Below, piece after piece: positions 8,816 to 16,518 of a DNA stretch of 64,000 nt (position 1 is its first letter; every line of letters begins with the position of its first letter). The notes under the pieces are model-generated. The model saw only the letters and a program-made list of their open reading frames with translations, ran no database searches and was not told the DNA's origin. A program made the translations under genes and the position numbers. Origin of the DNA: DASRBO01 sp035653595 (GTDB lineage Bacteria > Actinomycetota > Acidimicrobiia > Acidimicrobiales > JAJPHE01); the NCBI GenBank assembly GCA_035653595.1, contig DASRBO010000015.1, forward strand, positions 38,093-102,092, given 5' to 3'.

Positions 8816-10030
8816 TCAGGCGTTCTTCGGTATCTCGCTGAACGGCAGGTTGGCCAGGTCGCCCGGCTCCTTGGGCAGGCCCAGGGCCCTCTCCCCGACG
8901 ATGTTGCGCTGGACCTCGGCCGTCCCACCCCAGATGGTTCCGGAACGGGAGCCGAGGAACATCCCCATCCATTCGTTCTGGCGGTAGCCGTCGCCGTCCG
9001 GGCGCACCAGGGACTCCATGCCGGCGATGTTCATTGCGATCTCGCCGAAGCGGCGCGAGTACTCCGACCACAGCATCTTGCCGACGCTCGCCTCCGGGCC
9101 CGGTTCGTGCCCCGCCGCCGCCAGGGCGTTCATGCGCTCGGCCTGGTAGCGGATGATCTGGATCTTGGTGTAGGCCCAGGCCAGTTGCTGGCGGACGGTC
9201 GGATCGGAGGCCTTGCCATTGGCCCTGGCCTTCTCGACAACCCGGCGCCAGCTGTCGAGGAACCCGACGTGGCGGCTGCCGCCGCCCCGACGCTCGTTCC
9301 CGAGGGTCGTGTTGGCGACCCGCCAGCCGTTGTGCAGGCCCCCGATCACGTTGAACAGGGGAGCCCGGGCGCCGTCGATGAACACCTCGTTGAAGCCGGC
9401 CCCGCCGGTCATCTGGCGCAGGGGCCGGATGTCGAAGCCGTTGTCCTTCATCGGCACCAGGACGTAGGAGATCCCCTGGTGCTTGGGGGCGTCCATGTCC
9501 GTACGGCACATGCAGAACATCATGTTGGCGAACTGGGCCCCCGAGGTCCACACCTTCTGCCCGGTGATGATGATCTCGTCGCCGTCGACCACCCCGCGGG
9601 TCTGCAACCCGGCCAGATCGGACCCGGCGCCGGGCTCGGAGAAGCCCTGGCAGTACCGGTCGGTGCCGTCGAGGATGCGGGCGAGGAAGTGGCGCTTCTG
9701 CTCCTCGTCCCCGTGGACGATGATCGCCGGCGAGACCAGCGACTCGCCCATTCCCCGACTGATTCGGGGATAGCCGGCGCGGCTGAACTCGTCCGACACG
9801 ATGCCGTTCTGGAAGTTGTCGAGGCCGCGCCCGCCGTACTCCTCGGGCCAGTGCGAGCAGATCCAGCGTCCGTCGAGGAGGCGGCGCTCCCACTCGCGCA
9901 TCGCCTCCGAGCGCTCCCCCGTGCCCCGCACGCCCAGTCGGGCGTTCTTGACCTCGGGTATGGCGTTCTCCTTGATCCAGACCTGAACCTCGTGTCGCAG
10001 CGCCTCGTCCGCTGCCGCGCCGGTTGCCAT
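8816..10030 (-). CDS. Acyl-CoA dehydrogenase
   Basis: The 404-residue product matches acyl-CoA dehydrogenases along its length: FSEPGAGSDLAGL (flavin and substrate loop), GQKVWTSGAQFANMM, and the carboxy-terminal helical segment with GTAEVQRNIVGERALGLP. The enzyme oxidises acyl-CoA to enoyl-CoA using FAD and an electron-transferring flavoprotein. It is the last of three leftward genes (amidohydrolase, esterase, acyl-CoA dehydrogenase) next to a divergent TetR gene, which suggests an inducible catabolic unit. Chain length or substrate cannot be read from the sequence. Confidence 0.93.
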   Translation of the reverse strand: MATGAAADEALRHEVQVWIKENAIPEVKNARLGVRGTGERSEAMREWERRLLDGRWICSHWPEEYGGRGLDNFQNGIVSDEFSRAGYPRISRGMGESLVSPAIIVHGDEEQKRHFLARILDGTDRYCQGFSEPGAGSDLAGLQTRGVVDGDEIIITGQKVWTSGAQFANMMFCMCRTDMDAPKHQGISYVLVPMKDNGFDIRPLRQMTGGAGFNEVFIDGARAPLFNVIGGLHNGWRVANTTLGNERRGGGSRHVGFLDSWRRVVEKARANGKASDPTVRQQLAWAYTKIQIIRYQAERMNALAAAGHEPGPEASVGKMLWSEYSRRFGEIAMNIAGMESLVRPDGDGYRQNEWMGMFLGSRSGTIWGGTAEVQRNIVGERALGLPKEPGDLANLPFSEIPKNA

Positions 10031-10125
10031 CAGGGCTTCCCCTCTCTCTGCCAGTCCTTGGACTGCTTCACGACCGTTGCCACATGCACCGCCGGGCTCC
10101 CATGACCCATCCGTCCGGACTTCCC

Positions 10126-11000
10126 CTATGCCGCCAGGTGACGGAGCTTGCCCCCCGGAGCCAACACGATGAGCTTGACGATCTCCTCGGTGATCCGGGG
10201 CTCGAGGCCCTCGGTATGGCCCTTGTCGAGTCGAACGACGTCGGCGATCACCCGTCCGTCCCTGGCGTCGGGGTAGACGTAGACCTGGGCGATCCCCGGA
10301 CGGGGCAGTAGTCCCCAGGCCGGGGTCGAGTTCGGGTTGGTGCGGCCGTCGTAGACCAGGCCCGCCTCGGTGTCGACCACGTCCGGCATCCGCTTCTTCG
10401 CCCCGGCCTGGTACCGGCCCAGGGCGAGTCCTCGGGCAGGGAGGCGATCTCGTGCTCCCCGACGGCGTAGATGAAGGAGAAGTCCGCGTCAGGCAATCCG
10501 GCGGGCGGCCCGGTGAATCCGGGTGGCGGACCCGCGGGGCGCGCCCTACCGGGCCGGCCGGCGTTGGCAGCCCGCTCGGCCGGGCCCAAACGCCCGCCCG
10601 ACAGGCTGAGCCAGCCGTCGACCCGATCGGCGAAGAAGGGCGTCCGCAGGAGCCGGTTTGAGGTCATTCCCCCCTGGGAGTGGCCGACGAGCCAGAAGGC
10701 GGCGATGTTCGCCGTCCCGAAGCGGTCGCCCACCAGCTCGACGATGTTCTGCAGGTGCTGATCGTCGGCCTCGGCCACCCAACGCCGGGGCTCGTCGCTG
10801 GCCGCGGTGGGGGTGGCGATGACCAGCCGGTAACGGTCCTTGACCTGGTGGGCAGGGAAGTAGCCGTGCTGCCACTGGCCGGACGAGCCCCCGCCATGGA
10901 GGGAGAGCAGGAACGTCACGTTCTCGTCGGGCGCCAGGTCCTCCGGAAAGTCGAGATAGAAGCCACGACCCGTCCCCGGGTCGGTTATCGGCTCCCCCAT
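10126..11000 (-). pseudogene. Alpha/beta hydrolase (polyester/feruloyl esterase-like) with a frameshift
   Basis: The first frame (from ATG 11000) encodes LLSLHGGGSSGQW, an oxyanion-hole-like segment, and GHSQGG, the nucleophile elbow. Near 10400-10430 the meaningful sequence moves to another frame, which continues through GRYQAGAKKRMPDVVDTEAGL to KGHTEGLEPRITEEIVKLI and stops at 10126. The likely catalytic His lies in GHTEG, after the shift. Without a correction the first frame runs on as Arg/Pro-rich noise to 10248. This is either a recent inactivating mutation or a sequencing error. The intact protein would be about 290 residues. It lies between the amidohydrolase and acyl-CoA dehydrogenase genes. 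Confidence 0.8.
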
Positions 11001-11061
11001 CGGGTACCCCCATCACGATGATTCGAGGATCGAACGATACCGCACCGGGCTCCGGTCATCC

Positions 11062-12261
11062 TCAGCCCGCCGTCGCTGCCGCCCGCGCCCCCAGAAGCTC
11101 GGCCATGTTGCCCCGGTAGAAGCGGTCGCGGTCCTCGACCGACACCCCTTCCATGGCCTCCTCGAACTTGGCCAGCGGGTCCTTGCCCCCCTCGGGGTGG
11201 GGGTAGTCGGTAGAGAACATGAACAGCTCCGGCCCGCCCTGCTGGATCATCCAGCCCACGTCCTCACCGGGGAACGGTGTGAACTTGAGGTGACGGCGGA
11301 CGTAGTCGGAAGGCCGATCGGCGAGCCGCTGGAGGGGCTCCTCGGTGCGACGGAAGGCCCGCTGGGCGTAGTCGAGGTGGTGCATCCAGGACACCACCCA
11401 ACCCGCCCCCTGCTCGATGCAGCCGCCCCGCAGGCCCGGGAAGCGGTCGAACACACCGTCGAGGATGAGGGCGCCCAGGAAAAGGGCAGGCGAGTGGTAG
11501 ATGGCGAGGTAGTCCTTGGAGCGGATGTTCTCGCCCCCGCCCAGGTGGTCGGTGACGGGCATGGCGTTGTTGTGGAAGGCGCGGTCGAGCAGGCGGCCAC
11601 CCCCGCCCACGTGCAGCACGAAGGGAATGTCCCGCTCCTGAAGGAGGGCCCAGAAGGGGTTGAGGTCGGGATGGGTCGGTGAGCGCTCGCCCGCCGCCGT
11701 GGAGGGGACCATGACGGCCGAAGCGCCGCCGTCGATGGCCTCGGCGGCCACGTCCACGGCCCGGGCGGGATCGACCAGGGACACGTAGGCGACCGGCAGC
11801 AGCCGGCGGTCCTCGGCGCAGAAGGCGTTCATGGCCTTGTTCTGGGCCCGGCAGCCGGCATAGAGCAGATCGAGGTCGGCGGCCAGCTCATCGGGGTCTG
11901 TGTAGCGGTGCAGGTTGCGGCGGAGGCTGAACATGGCCGTGGCGAAGGTGGCGAAGACCAACTGGCCCTCGAAGCCGAGCAGGTCAAGGACCCGGGACCG
12001 CTCGGCGGGGTCGAAGCCTCCCATGGCCATCCAGCCCTTGTCCTGCATCAGGCGCTCCTCCGCCTGGGTCGCCACCGAGGCGTCCGAGCCCCTCCGCTGG
12101 GCTCGCTGGGTGGCCTCTTCGAAGACGGGCCCCAGTGCCTCCATGCCGCGGCGGCGCAGCCGGTCGCGGGCGGACGGCTCGATGTGCTCGTCGAGGAAGT
12201 CGGCCAACTCCATCACGTGGCTGTCGGCATCGAGGATGGCGCGCCCACCGGCGTAGGTCAT
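11062..12261 (-). CDS. Amidohydrolase family protein (metal-dependent TIM-barrel hydrolase)
   Basis: The frame is open far upstream, but ATG 12261 with GGGGGAA just ahead gives a 399-residue protein beginning MTYAGGRAILDADSHVMEL. The D-x-D-S-H motif near the start, VLHVGGGGRLLD in the middle and FSTDYPHPEGG near the end match the amidohydrolase-2 (ACMSD-like) superfamily, which hydrolyses or decarboxylates small acids with a bound metal. It is divergent from the TetR gene, and the shared promoter carries a perfect operator, so TetR control is likely. The substrate is unknown. Confidence 0.9.
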   Translation of the reverse strand: MTYAGGRAILDADSHVMELADFLDEHIEPSARDRLRRRGMEALGPVFEEATQRAQRRGSDASVATQAEERLMQDKGWMAMGGFDPAERSRVLDLLGFEGQLVFATFATAMFSLRRNLHRYTDPDELAADLDLLYAGCRAQNKAMNAFCAEDRRLLPVAYVSLVDPARAVDVAAEAIDGGASAVMVPSTAAGERSPTHPDLNPFWALLQERDIPFVLHVGGGGRLLDRAFHNNAMPVTDHLGGGENIRSKDYLAIYHSPALFLGALILDGVFDRFPGLRGGCIEQGAGWVVSWMHHLDYAQRAFRRTEEPLQRLADRPSDYVRRHLKFTPFPGEDVGWMIQQGGPELFMFSTDYPHPEGGKDPLAKFEEAMEGVSVEDRDRFYRGNMAELLGARAAATAG

Positions 12262-12284
12262 GGAGTTCCCCCTGAAATGTCCGC

Positions 12285-12299
12285 GTGACAATTTGTCAC
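12285..12299. promoter_or_regulatory. TetR-type operator in divergent promoter
   Basis: A perfect 15 bp inverted repeat, GTGACAA-T-TTGTCAC, sits between the amidohydrolase start (12261) and the TetR start (12322). Its size, symmetry and position are typical of an operator bound by the adjacent TetR repressor, controlling both directions. Confidence 0.7.
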
Positions 12300-12321
12300 T
12301 CCCAGGAGGCCATAATGCCTC

Positions 12322-12957
12322 ATGGCCCGATCCTCCGCCACCGCCTTGGCCGCATCGGCCGCCCCCGGCCACCCCGAGCCGGGCCCCCGCCCGCCCCGAC
12401 GGGAGATCCTGCTGGACGCCGCCGCCCAGATCGTGGCCGGGGGGCACGCCGACGAAGTGACCATGGAGACCGTTGCCGCCAGGGCCGGCGTCAGCCGGGC
12501 TCTGGTCTACAAGCACTTCGCCAACCGCCAGGACCTGCTTGCGGCTCTCTACGAGCGTGAGTCGTCCCTGCTCCACCGCCAGCTCAGCGCGGCGGTGGAG
12601 GGGCGCCCCTCCCTGGAGGGCATGCTGCGGGCGCTGGTGGAAGGGGCCCTGGCCGCCCAGGCCACCAGGAGCGCGACCTTCGTCGCTCTGGCCGCCGAGG
12701 GCGGCCGTCCTGCCGGCCAGAGGGACCGGCAGCGCCGTCGCGACTCCCGGACCCTGCGCTACTTCGCCGACCGGGCGGTCGACGAGCTCGGCATCGACCG
12801 CGAGCTGGCGGTACCGGCCATGCGCCTGGCGCTGAGCGGCATCGCCTCGGTGCTTGAGGCGTGGAGGCGCAGCCCCAGCGAGGCCAACGCCCGGGCGCTG
12901 TCCGACATGTACGTGACGATGGTCATGGGCGGCCTGCAGGCCCTCCCAAGGCGCTGA
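12322..12957 (+). CDS. TetR family transcriptional regulator
   Basis: ATG 12322 lies 12 nt after an AGGAGG and gives 211 residues. The amino domain has the TetR helix-turn-helix: EILLDAAAQIVAGG, then VTMETVAARAGVSRALVYKHF (about residues 49-69 in two parts). The carboxy-terminal half is a variable helical ligand-binding domain. The gene is divergent from the amidohydrolase gene with a perfect palindrome between them, so it probably represses that catabolic unit and itself. The inducer may be an acyl-CoA or a related acid, by inference from the neighbours. Confidence 0.93.
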   Translation: MARSSATALAASAAPGHPEPGPRPPRREILLDAAAQIVAGGHADEVTMETVAARAGVSRALVYKHFANRQDLLAALYERESSLLHRQLSAAVEGRPSLEGMLRALVEGALAAQATRSATFVALAAEGGRPAGQRDRQRRRDSRTLRYFADRAVDELGIDRELAVPAMRLALSGIASVLEAWRRSPSEANARALSDMYVTMVMGGLQALPRR

Positions 12958-13015
12958 CCGGCCTCCGGCGCCGGCACCCCGGGGCCCTGGACACGAGGGC
13001 GGGAGGTTGACGGGC

Positions 13016-13861
13016 ATGGACCGACCAACGGAGGGCGACCGGGAGCCTCGTCATCCTCACCACGATCTCGTGGTCAGGGAGGTCCGTGGTTGGTACACCG
13101 ACTGGCCGGGCCGGTCCCCTGGTCCGGCCGGATCCGAACCGGACATCGGGATACGGACCCGGACCGAACCCTTCGGTCACCTGCGGTCCGGACCCGGCGA
13201 CGCCGGCCGGCGGCTCGTCCTGACCGTCGACGACCCCGCTGCCGTCCCGGGCGTTCTGAAGGCGGCGGCCGGATACTTCCGGGGTGACCCCTTCGACGTG
13301 TGGGTGGACGAGCGCAGGCGGGCCGCTCTGCTGGATGCGGCCCTCGTGTCGGCGGGCTTCCATGCCCCGGAGGACGACACCGTGGTGCTGGCGCTCGTCG
13401 CGCCGCATTGGCCACAGGACGAACCGGCCGGCCTCGAGGTCCAGGAGGTCGCCGATGAGGCCGCCCTGAGATCGTGGGCCCGAGTGCGGCTGATGGGCTT
13501 CTCCGACAGCGAGGACGAGCCCGCCGAGAACCTCGTGGAGGAGCAGCTGGCCGCCAGGAGGGCCGAGTGGCCGATCAGCCGCTACGAGCTGGCGTTCCTC
13601 GACGGCGAGCCGGTCGGAATCCTGGCCCACTACACCGCCTCCACCGACCAGATGGTCTTCCTCCTGGCCACCCGGGTGCCCTTCCGGCGCCGCGGGGTGG
13701 CTCAGTCGTTGTTGCGACGCTGGGGCGAGCGGGCGCTAAACGAAGGGGCGCGCTCACTCCTCATCAACTGCGACGAGCACGGCCGGCCCGCTGCGCTCTA
13801 CCGCCGGCTGGGGTTCGTCGACGAGGTGTACTGGCACCGTCGCTACCGGCCGGGATCCTGA
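13016..13861 (+). CDS. GNAT family N-acetyltransferase
   Basis: ATG 13016 follows a GGGAGG at 9 nt spacing and gives 281 residues; a TTG at 13007 is less likely. The carboxy half carries the acetyl-CoA binding motif VPFRRRGVAQSLLRRW (R-x-x-G-V/A type), then LLINCDEHGRPAALYRRLGF, the usual end of a GNAT domain. The amino half may be a degenerate second GNAT repeat. The acetyl acceptor is unknown. It lies 58 nt after the tetR stop and is convergent with the methyltransferase gene. Confidence 0.88.
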   Translation: MDRPTEGDREPRHPHHDLVVREVRGWYTDWPGRSPGPAGSEPDIGIRTRTEPFGHLRSGPGDAGRRLVLTVDDPAAVPGVLKAAAGYFRGDPFDVWVDERRRAALLDAALVSAGFHAPEDDTVVLALVAPHWPQDEPAGLEVQEVADEAALRSWARVRLMGFSDSEDEPAENLVEEQLAARRAEWPISRYELAFLDGEPVGILAHYTASTDQMVFLLATRVPFRRRGVAQSLLRRWGERALNEGARSLLINCDEHGRPAALYRRLGFVDEVYWHRRYRPGS

Positions 13862-13910
13862 TCAGGCCGGACCCGTCCCAGCGCATGGCCCCGGCGGGAC
13901 GCCTGCGCGG

Positions 13911-14828
13911 TCACTCGGGACACCAGATCCGCAACCGGTTGTCGGACAGCGGCACACAGAACCTCCCGTCCGGGGAGGCCTCCAGGAGCAAGGCACGGAG
14001 CTCGGACGTGAACTCGTCCAGGCGGTCACCGAAGAGGTGGGGGGCCATTCCCGAGGTCGACAGGCGGTTGGCGACGATCTCTTCGACGGTGCGCTCCAGA
14101 ACCCGGCCGTCCGGGACCGGGATCTCCCTGGCCGGTCGGAACCCGGCCGCCTGGAACACTTCGTCCTCTCCGCCCGGTGAGGTGTTGCGGAGGCCCTGAC
14201 CTGCCCGGCGGTCGACCCCGAGCCACCGTCGTCTGAGGTCCTCGATCGCCCGGTCAGGCGCCGCCGGGCAGGGGAGGAGCCGCGGGTGGCGCTCCGGGCC
14301 GGGGCGAGAACCATCGACCTGCACGACGGCCCCGCCGGGCTCGACCATGTCGCGGACCAGCCCGGCGACCCTGGGCCTGTCCATCCAGTGGAAGGACTGG
14401 GCGAAGGTGATGACGCGGAACCGCCCCAAACCCGCCGGCAGGTCCTCGGCCCGGAGGCGGACCCAGACGGCGTTGGCGATCCGACGCTGCTCGGCCAGTC
14501 GCCGGGCCTCCGCCAGCATGCCCGGATCAGGGTCGAGGCCGATCACGGTCTCGAAGAGGCCGGCGAGACGGAGCGCCACGCTTCCGGGCCCGCAACCGAC
14601 GTCCAGCAGGCGGCCGCTACCGTCGAGGGACAGGGCCTGGCGGAAGGCGTCGGCCAACTCCGGAGCGTAGGGCTCGCGGCCCTGTTCGTAGAACCGGGCG
14701 GCGCCGGCGAAGAGAGTGTCGTCCCAGGTCCAGTCCTCCCACCCGTGCTCGCCGGTGCGATCGGTCACGGCATCACGCCAGGGCTCCGGGGAGGCGGCCG
14801 GCGGAACCGGCGGATGAGGACTCGGCAC
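13911..14828 (-). CDS. Class I SAM-dependent methyltransferase
   Basis: The 305-residue product (GTG start at 14828) has motif I LLDVGCGPGSVALRLAG, the acidic ribose-binding segment VIGLDPDPGML, and FAQSFHWMD, a motif common in this methyltransferase_11-like group. The end (LFGDRLDEFTSELRALLLEASPDGRF) resembles other actinobacterial proteins of this type. Substrate is unknown. A later in-frame start near VTDRTGEHGWEDWTW is possible, because the first ~20 residues are Pro/Ala-rich. Confidence 0.88.
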   Translation of the reverse strand: MPSPHPPVPPAASPEPWRDAVTDRTGEHGWEDWTWDDTLFAGAARFYEQGREPYAPELADAFRQALSLDGSGRLLDVGCGPGSVALRLAGLFETVIGLDPDPGMLAEARRLAEQRRIANAVWVRLRAEDLPAGLGRFRVITFAQSFHWMDRPRVAGLVRDMVEPGGAVVQVDGSRPGPERHPRLLPCPAAPDRAIEDLRRRWLGVDRRAGQGLRNTSPGGEDEVFQAAGFRPAREIPVPDGRVLERTVEEIVANRLSTSGMAPHLFGDRLDEFTSELRALLLEASPDGRFCVPLSDNRLRIWCPE

Positions 14829-14846
14829 GTGGCCACTACTGGCCGT

Positions 14847-14969
14847 TCAGTCCGTCGACATCGCCGGGCACCTGCGGCCGAGTAGGAGGCAGATCACGCA
14901 GGCCGGGCCCCGCCTGCTCAGCCGGAGGTGGGCCATCTTGGGGTGGTTGCAGCTGCGGCACCGGGGCAT
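14847..14969 (-). CDS. Small CxxC...CxxC zinc-ribbon-like protein, 40 residues
   Basis: ATG 14969 gives a 40-residue protein beginning MPRCRSCNHPKMAH and ending just ahead of the methyltransferase start. Two Cys pairs (CRSC and CVIC) about 17 residues apart, with nearby His residues, suggest one bound zinc. The next frame on this strand is also open but gives only Pro-rich sequence, so the Cys-containing frame is preferred. Function is unknown. Confidence 0.5.
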   Translation of the reverse strand: MPRCRSCNHPKMAHLRLSRRGPACVICLLLGRRCPAMSTD

Positions 14970-15124
14970 CGGGTTCGAAGATAATCGCGCCGCCGCACCG
15001 GCTCGCGGTGGCCAAGTCACGCGTCGTAGTGGAGGTTCTCGACAAGCTGCTCGTTCGGATCGAGGAGATGCCGACCTACGCCGGCTACTCGAAGCTGACC
15101 ACGTTCCCGCGGCCCCACGGAGCG
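14970..15124. other. Intergenic segment with a coding-like remnant
   Basis: No complete gene is seen. On the plus strand GTG 15008 opens a frame reading MAKSRVVVEVLDKLLVRIEE and a further ~15 plausible residues, but it then runs antisense through the LLM oxidoreductase gene with Gly/Arg/Pro-rich noise. It may be a remnant of a lost gene. Confidence 0.35.
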
Positions 15125-15952
15125 TCAGGCCGTCGGCGGCCCGGCGGCGAGACGTTCGCTGATTACCCGGTACCGGTCCTCCTCGGCGACCATCCAGCGG
15201 GCCTCCAGCCACCAGGTGGCGCCGGCGGCGGAGAACGGTTCGACGATCTCCGCCGCTCCGGCCGGGGCCGGCGGAGTCTCGCCCTCGACGACCACGTCGA
15301 AGCCATGCCGGCGCCCGCCGTTGGCGTCGAGCCATGCCAGCATGGCCTCGATGTCGGGGGGTCCGGTGGGCCGGAAGGTCGGGTCCATGCACACCGGGAT
15401 CAACCCGTCGCATCGGAGGGCCCGTCGCATCGATCGCTCGTGGGGCCATGCCCCCACGACCCAGATGGGGATCCGTGGCTCCTGCACCGGTCGCAGGGGC
15501 GGGAACGGGCCCTTGGTCAGGTCGAGATCGAAGCGCTCCCCCGAGTAACGAAGTCCCCCGGACCACAGCTCGGCGATCAGGTCGATGCCCTCGTCAAGCA
15601 GGCGAGCGCGCTCGGCCCGCGGCCGGGCATCGCCGATACCGCCCCACCCCGTCTCCGGGGCGCCCAGACCCACCGACAGGATCGCCCTGCCCCCCGACAG
15701 GTGGTCGAGCGTGACCGCTTGGCTGGCCACCTTCCAGGGCCTTCGCCACGGCAGAGGGGTGAGCATGGTCCCGAGGCGCAGCGTGTCGGTGCGCTCGGCC
15801 ATGGCCGACAGCAGAGACCAGGAGTCGAGCACGTAGGCCGCCTCGAACACGAACACGGCGTCCCAGCCGGACTGTTCGGCCAGGACGGCCAGTTCGACCT
15901 GCTGGCGGGCGGGCCCACCGGGGAGCACGAAGCCGTAACGCACGGCCCGCAT
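15125..15952 (-). CDS. LLM class (F420-type) oxidoreductase
   Basis: The 275-residue product begins MRAVRYGFVLPGG and contains LAEQSGWDAVFVFEA, TDTLRLGTMLTPLPWRRPW and LDHLSGGRAILSVGLG, all typical of bacterial luciferase-like TIM-barrel oxidoreductases. In actinobacteria most such proteins use coenzyme F420 and some use FMN; the cofactor cannot be settled here. The substrate is unknown. It stands alone, leftward, divergent from the ParB-like gene. Confidence 0.9.
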   Translation of the reverse strand: MRAVRYGFVLPGGPARQQVELAVLAEQSGWDAVFVFEAAYVLDSWSLLSAMAERTDTLRLGTMLTPLPWRRPWKVASQAVTLDHLSGGRAILSVGLGAPETGWGGIGDARPRAERARLLDEGIDLIAELWSGGLRYSGERFDLDLTKGPFPPLRPVQEPRIPIWVVGAWPHERSMRRALRCDGLIPVCMDPTFRPTGPPDIEAMLAWLDANGGRRHGFDVVVEGETPPAPAGAAEIVEPFSAAGATWWLEARWMVAEEDRYRVISERLAAGPPTA

Positions 15953-16061
15953 CCAATGCGATTCTGCCGGCCGGGCGCAACGTCTTTCGCTGATCAGGTA
16001 GAAGGCGCCGCCCCGACCTCATCGTGGGACAATGGACGATCGCCTCGGAGGAGGTGGAGCG

Positions 16062-16511
16062 GTGCCAAAGAAGCCGGTGATCCTGAAGAGCCCCAGGGAG
16101 CACTGGAAGGCCGAGCCCGACGGGCACGACTATCCGGCGGCGCGGGACTATCTCAGCCTGCTCATGCCGGAGGCGCAGGCTGACCCTCTGGTCGAGTCCC
16201 TACGCAGCGCCCCCCTCGTCCACCGCAAGGCCAAGGACATCCTCCGGGCCAGCCGACTCGAGCTGCTGGGCGAGGACAACGTGCACGTGGCCAAGGACCT
16301 GCGTCGGATCCGCAAGGGGGAGAGGCTCTCACCGGTGCTCCTGGTGAGGGGCAGCATCACCGCCGCCGCCTCGCTGATCGTGGCCGACGGCTACCACCGC
16401 GTCTGCGCCAGCCACTTCCTCGACGAGGATGCCGACATCCCCTGCCGGATCGTCGACCTGGCGCCGGCGGCCCGGCGTCCCTCTACCCGGCCGGCCAAGT
16501 CGGCGCCGTAG
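16062..16511 (+). CDS. ParB-like nuclease domain protein, short
   Basis: GTG 16062, seven nt after GGAGGAGG, gives 149 residues beginning with VPKKPVILKSPREHW; an ATG at 16032 lies upstream of the ribosome site and is less likely. The product resembles short actinobacterial proteins annotated as ParB-like: KDLRRIRKGERLSPVLLV and IVADGYHRVCASHFL match the ParB/sulfiredoxin fold. It has no helix-turn-helix and is unlikely to be the chromosome-partition ParB. Role unknown. Confidence 0.75.
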   Translation: MPKKPVILKSPREHWKAEPDGHDYPAARDYLSLLMPEAQADPLVESLRSAPLVHRKAKDILRASRLELLGEDNVHVAKDLRRIRKGERLSPVLLVRGSITAAASLIVADGYHRVCASHFLDEDADIPCRIVDLAPAARRPSTRPAKSAP

Positions 16512-16518
16512 CCTGACG

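Noticed and set aside
15008..16183. 391-residue plus-strand open frame
   Set aside because: Only its first ~35 residues look coding-like; the rest is antisense to the LLM oxidoreductase gene.
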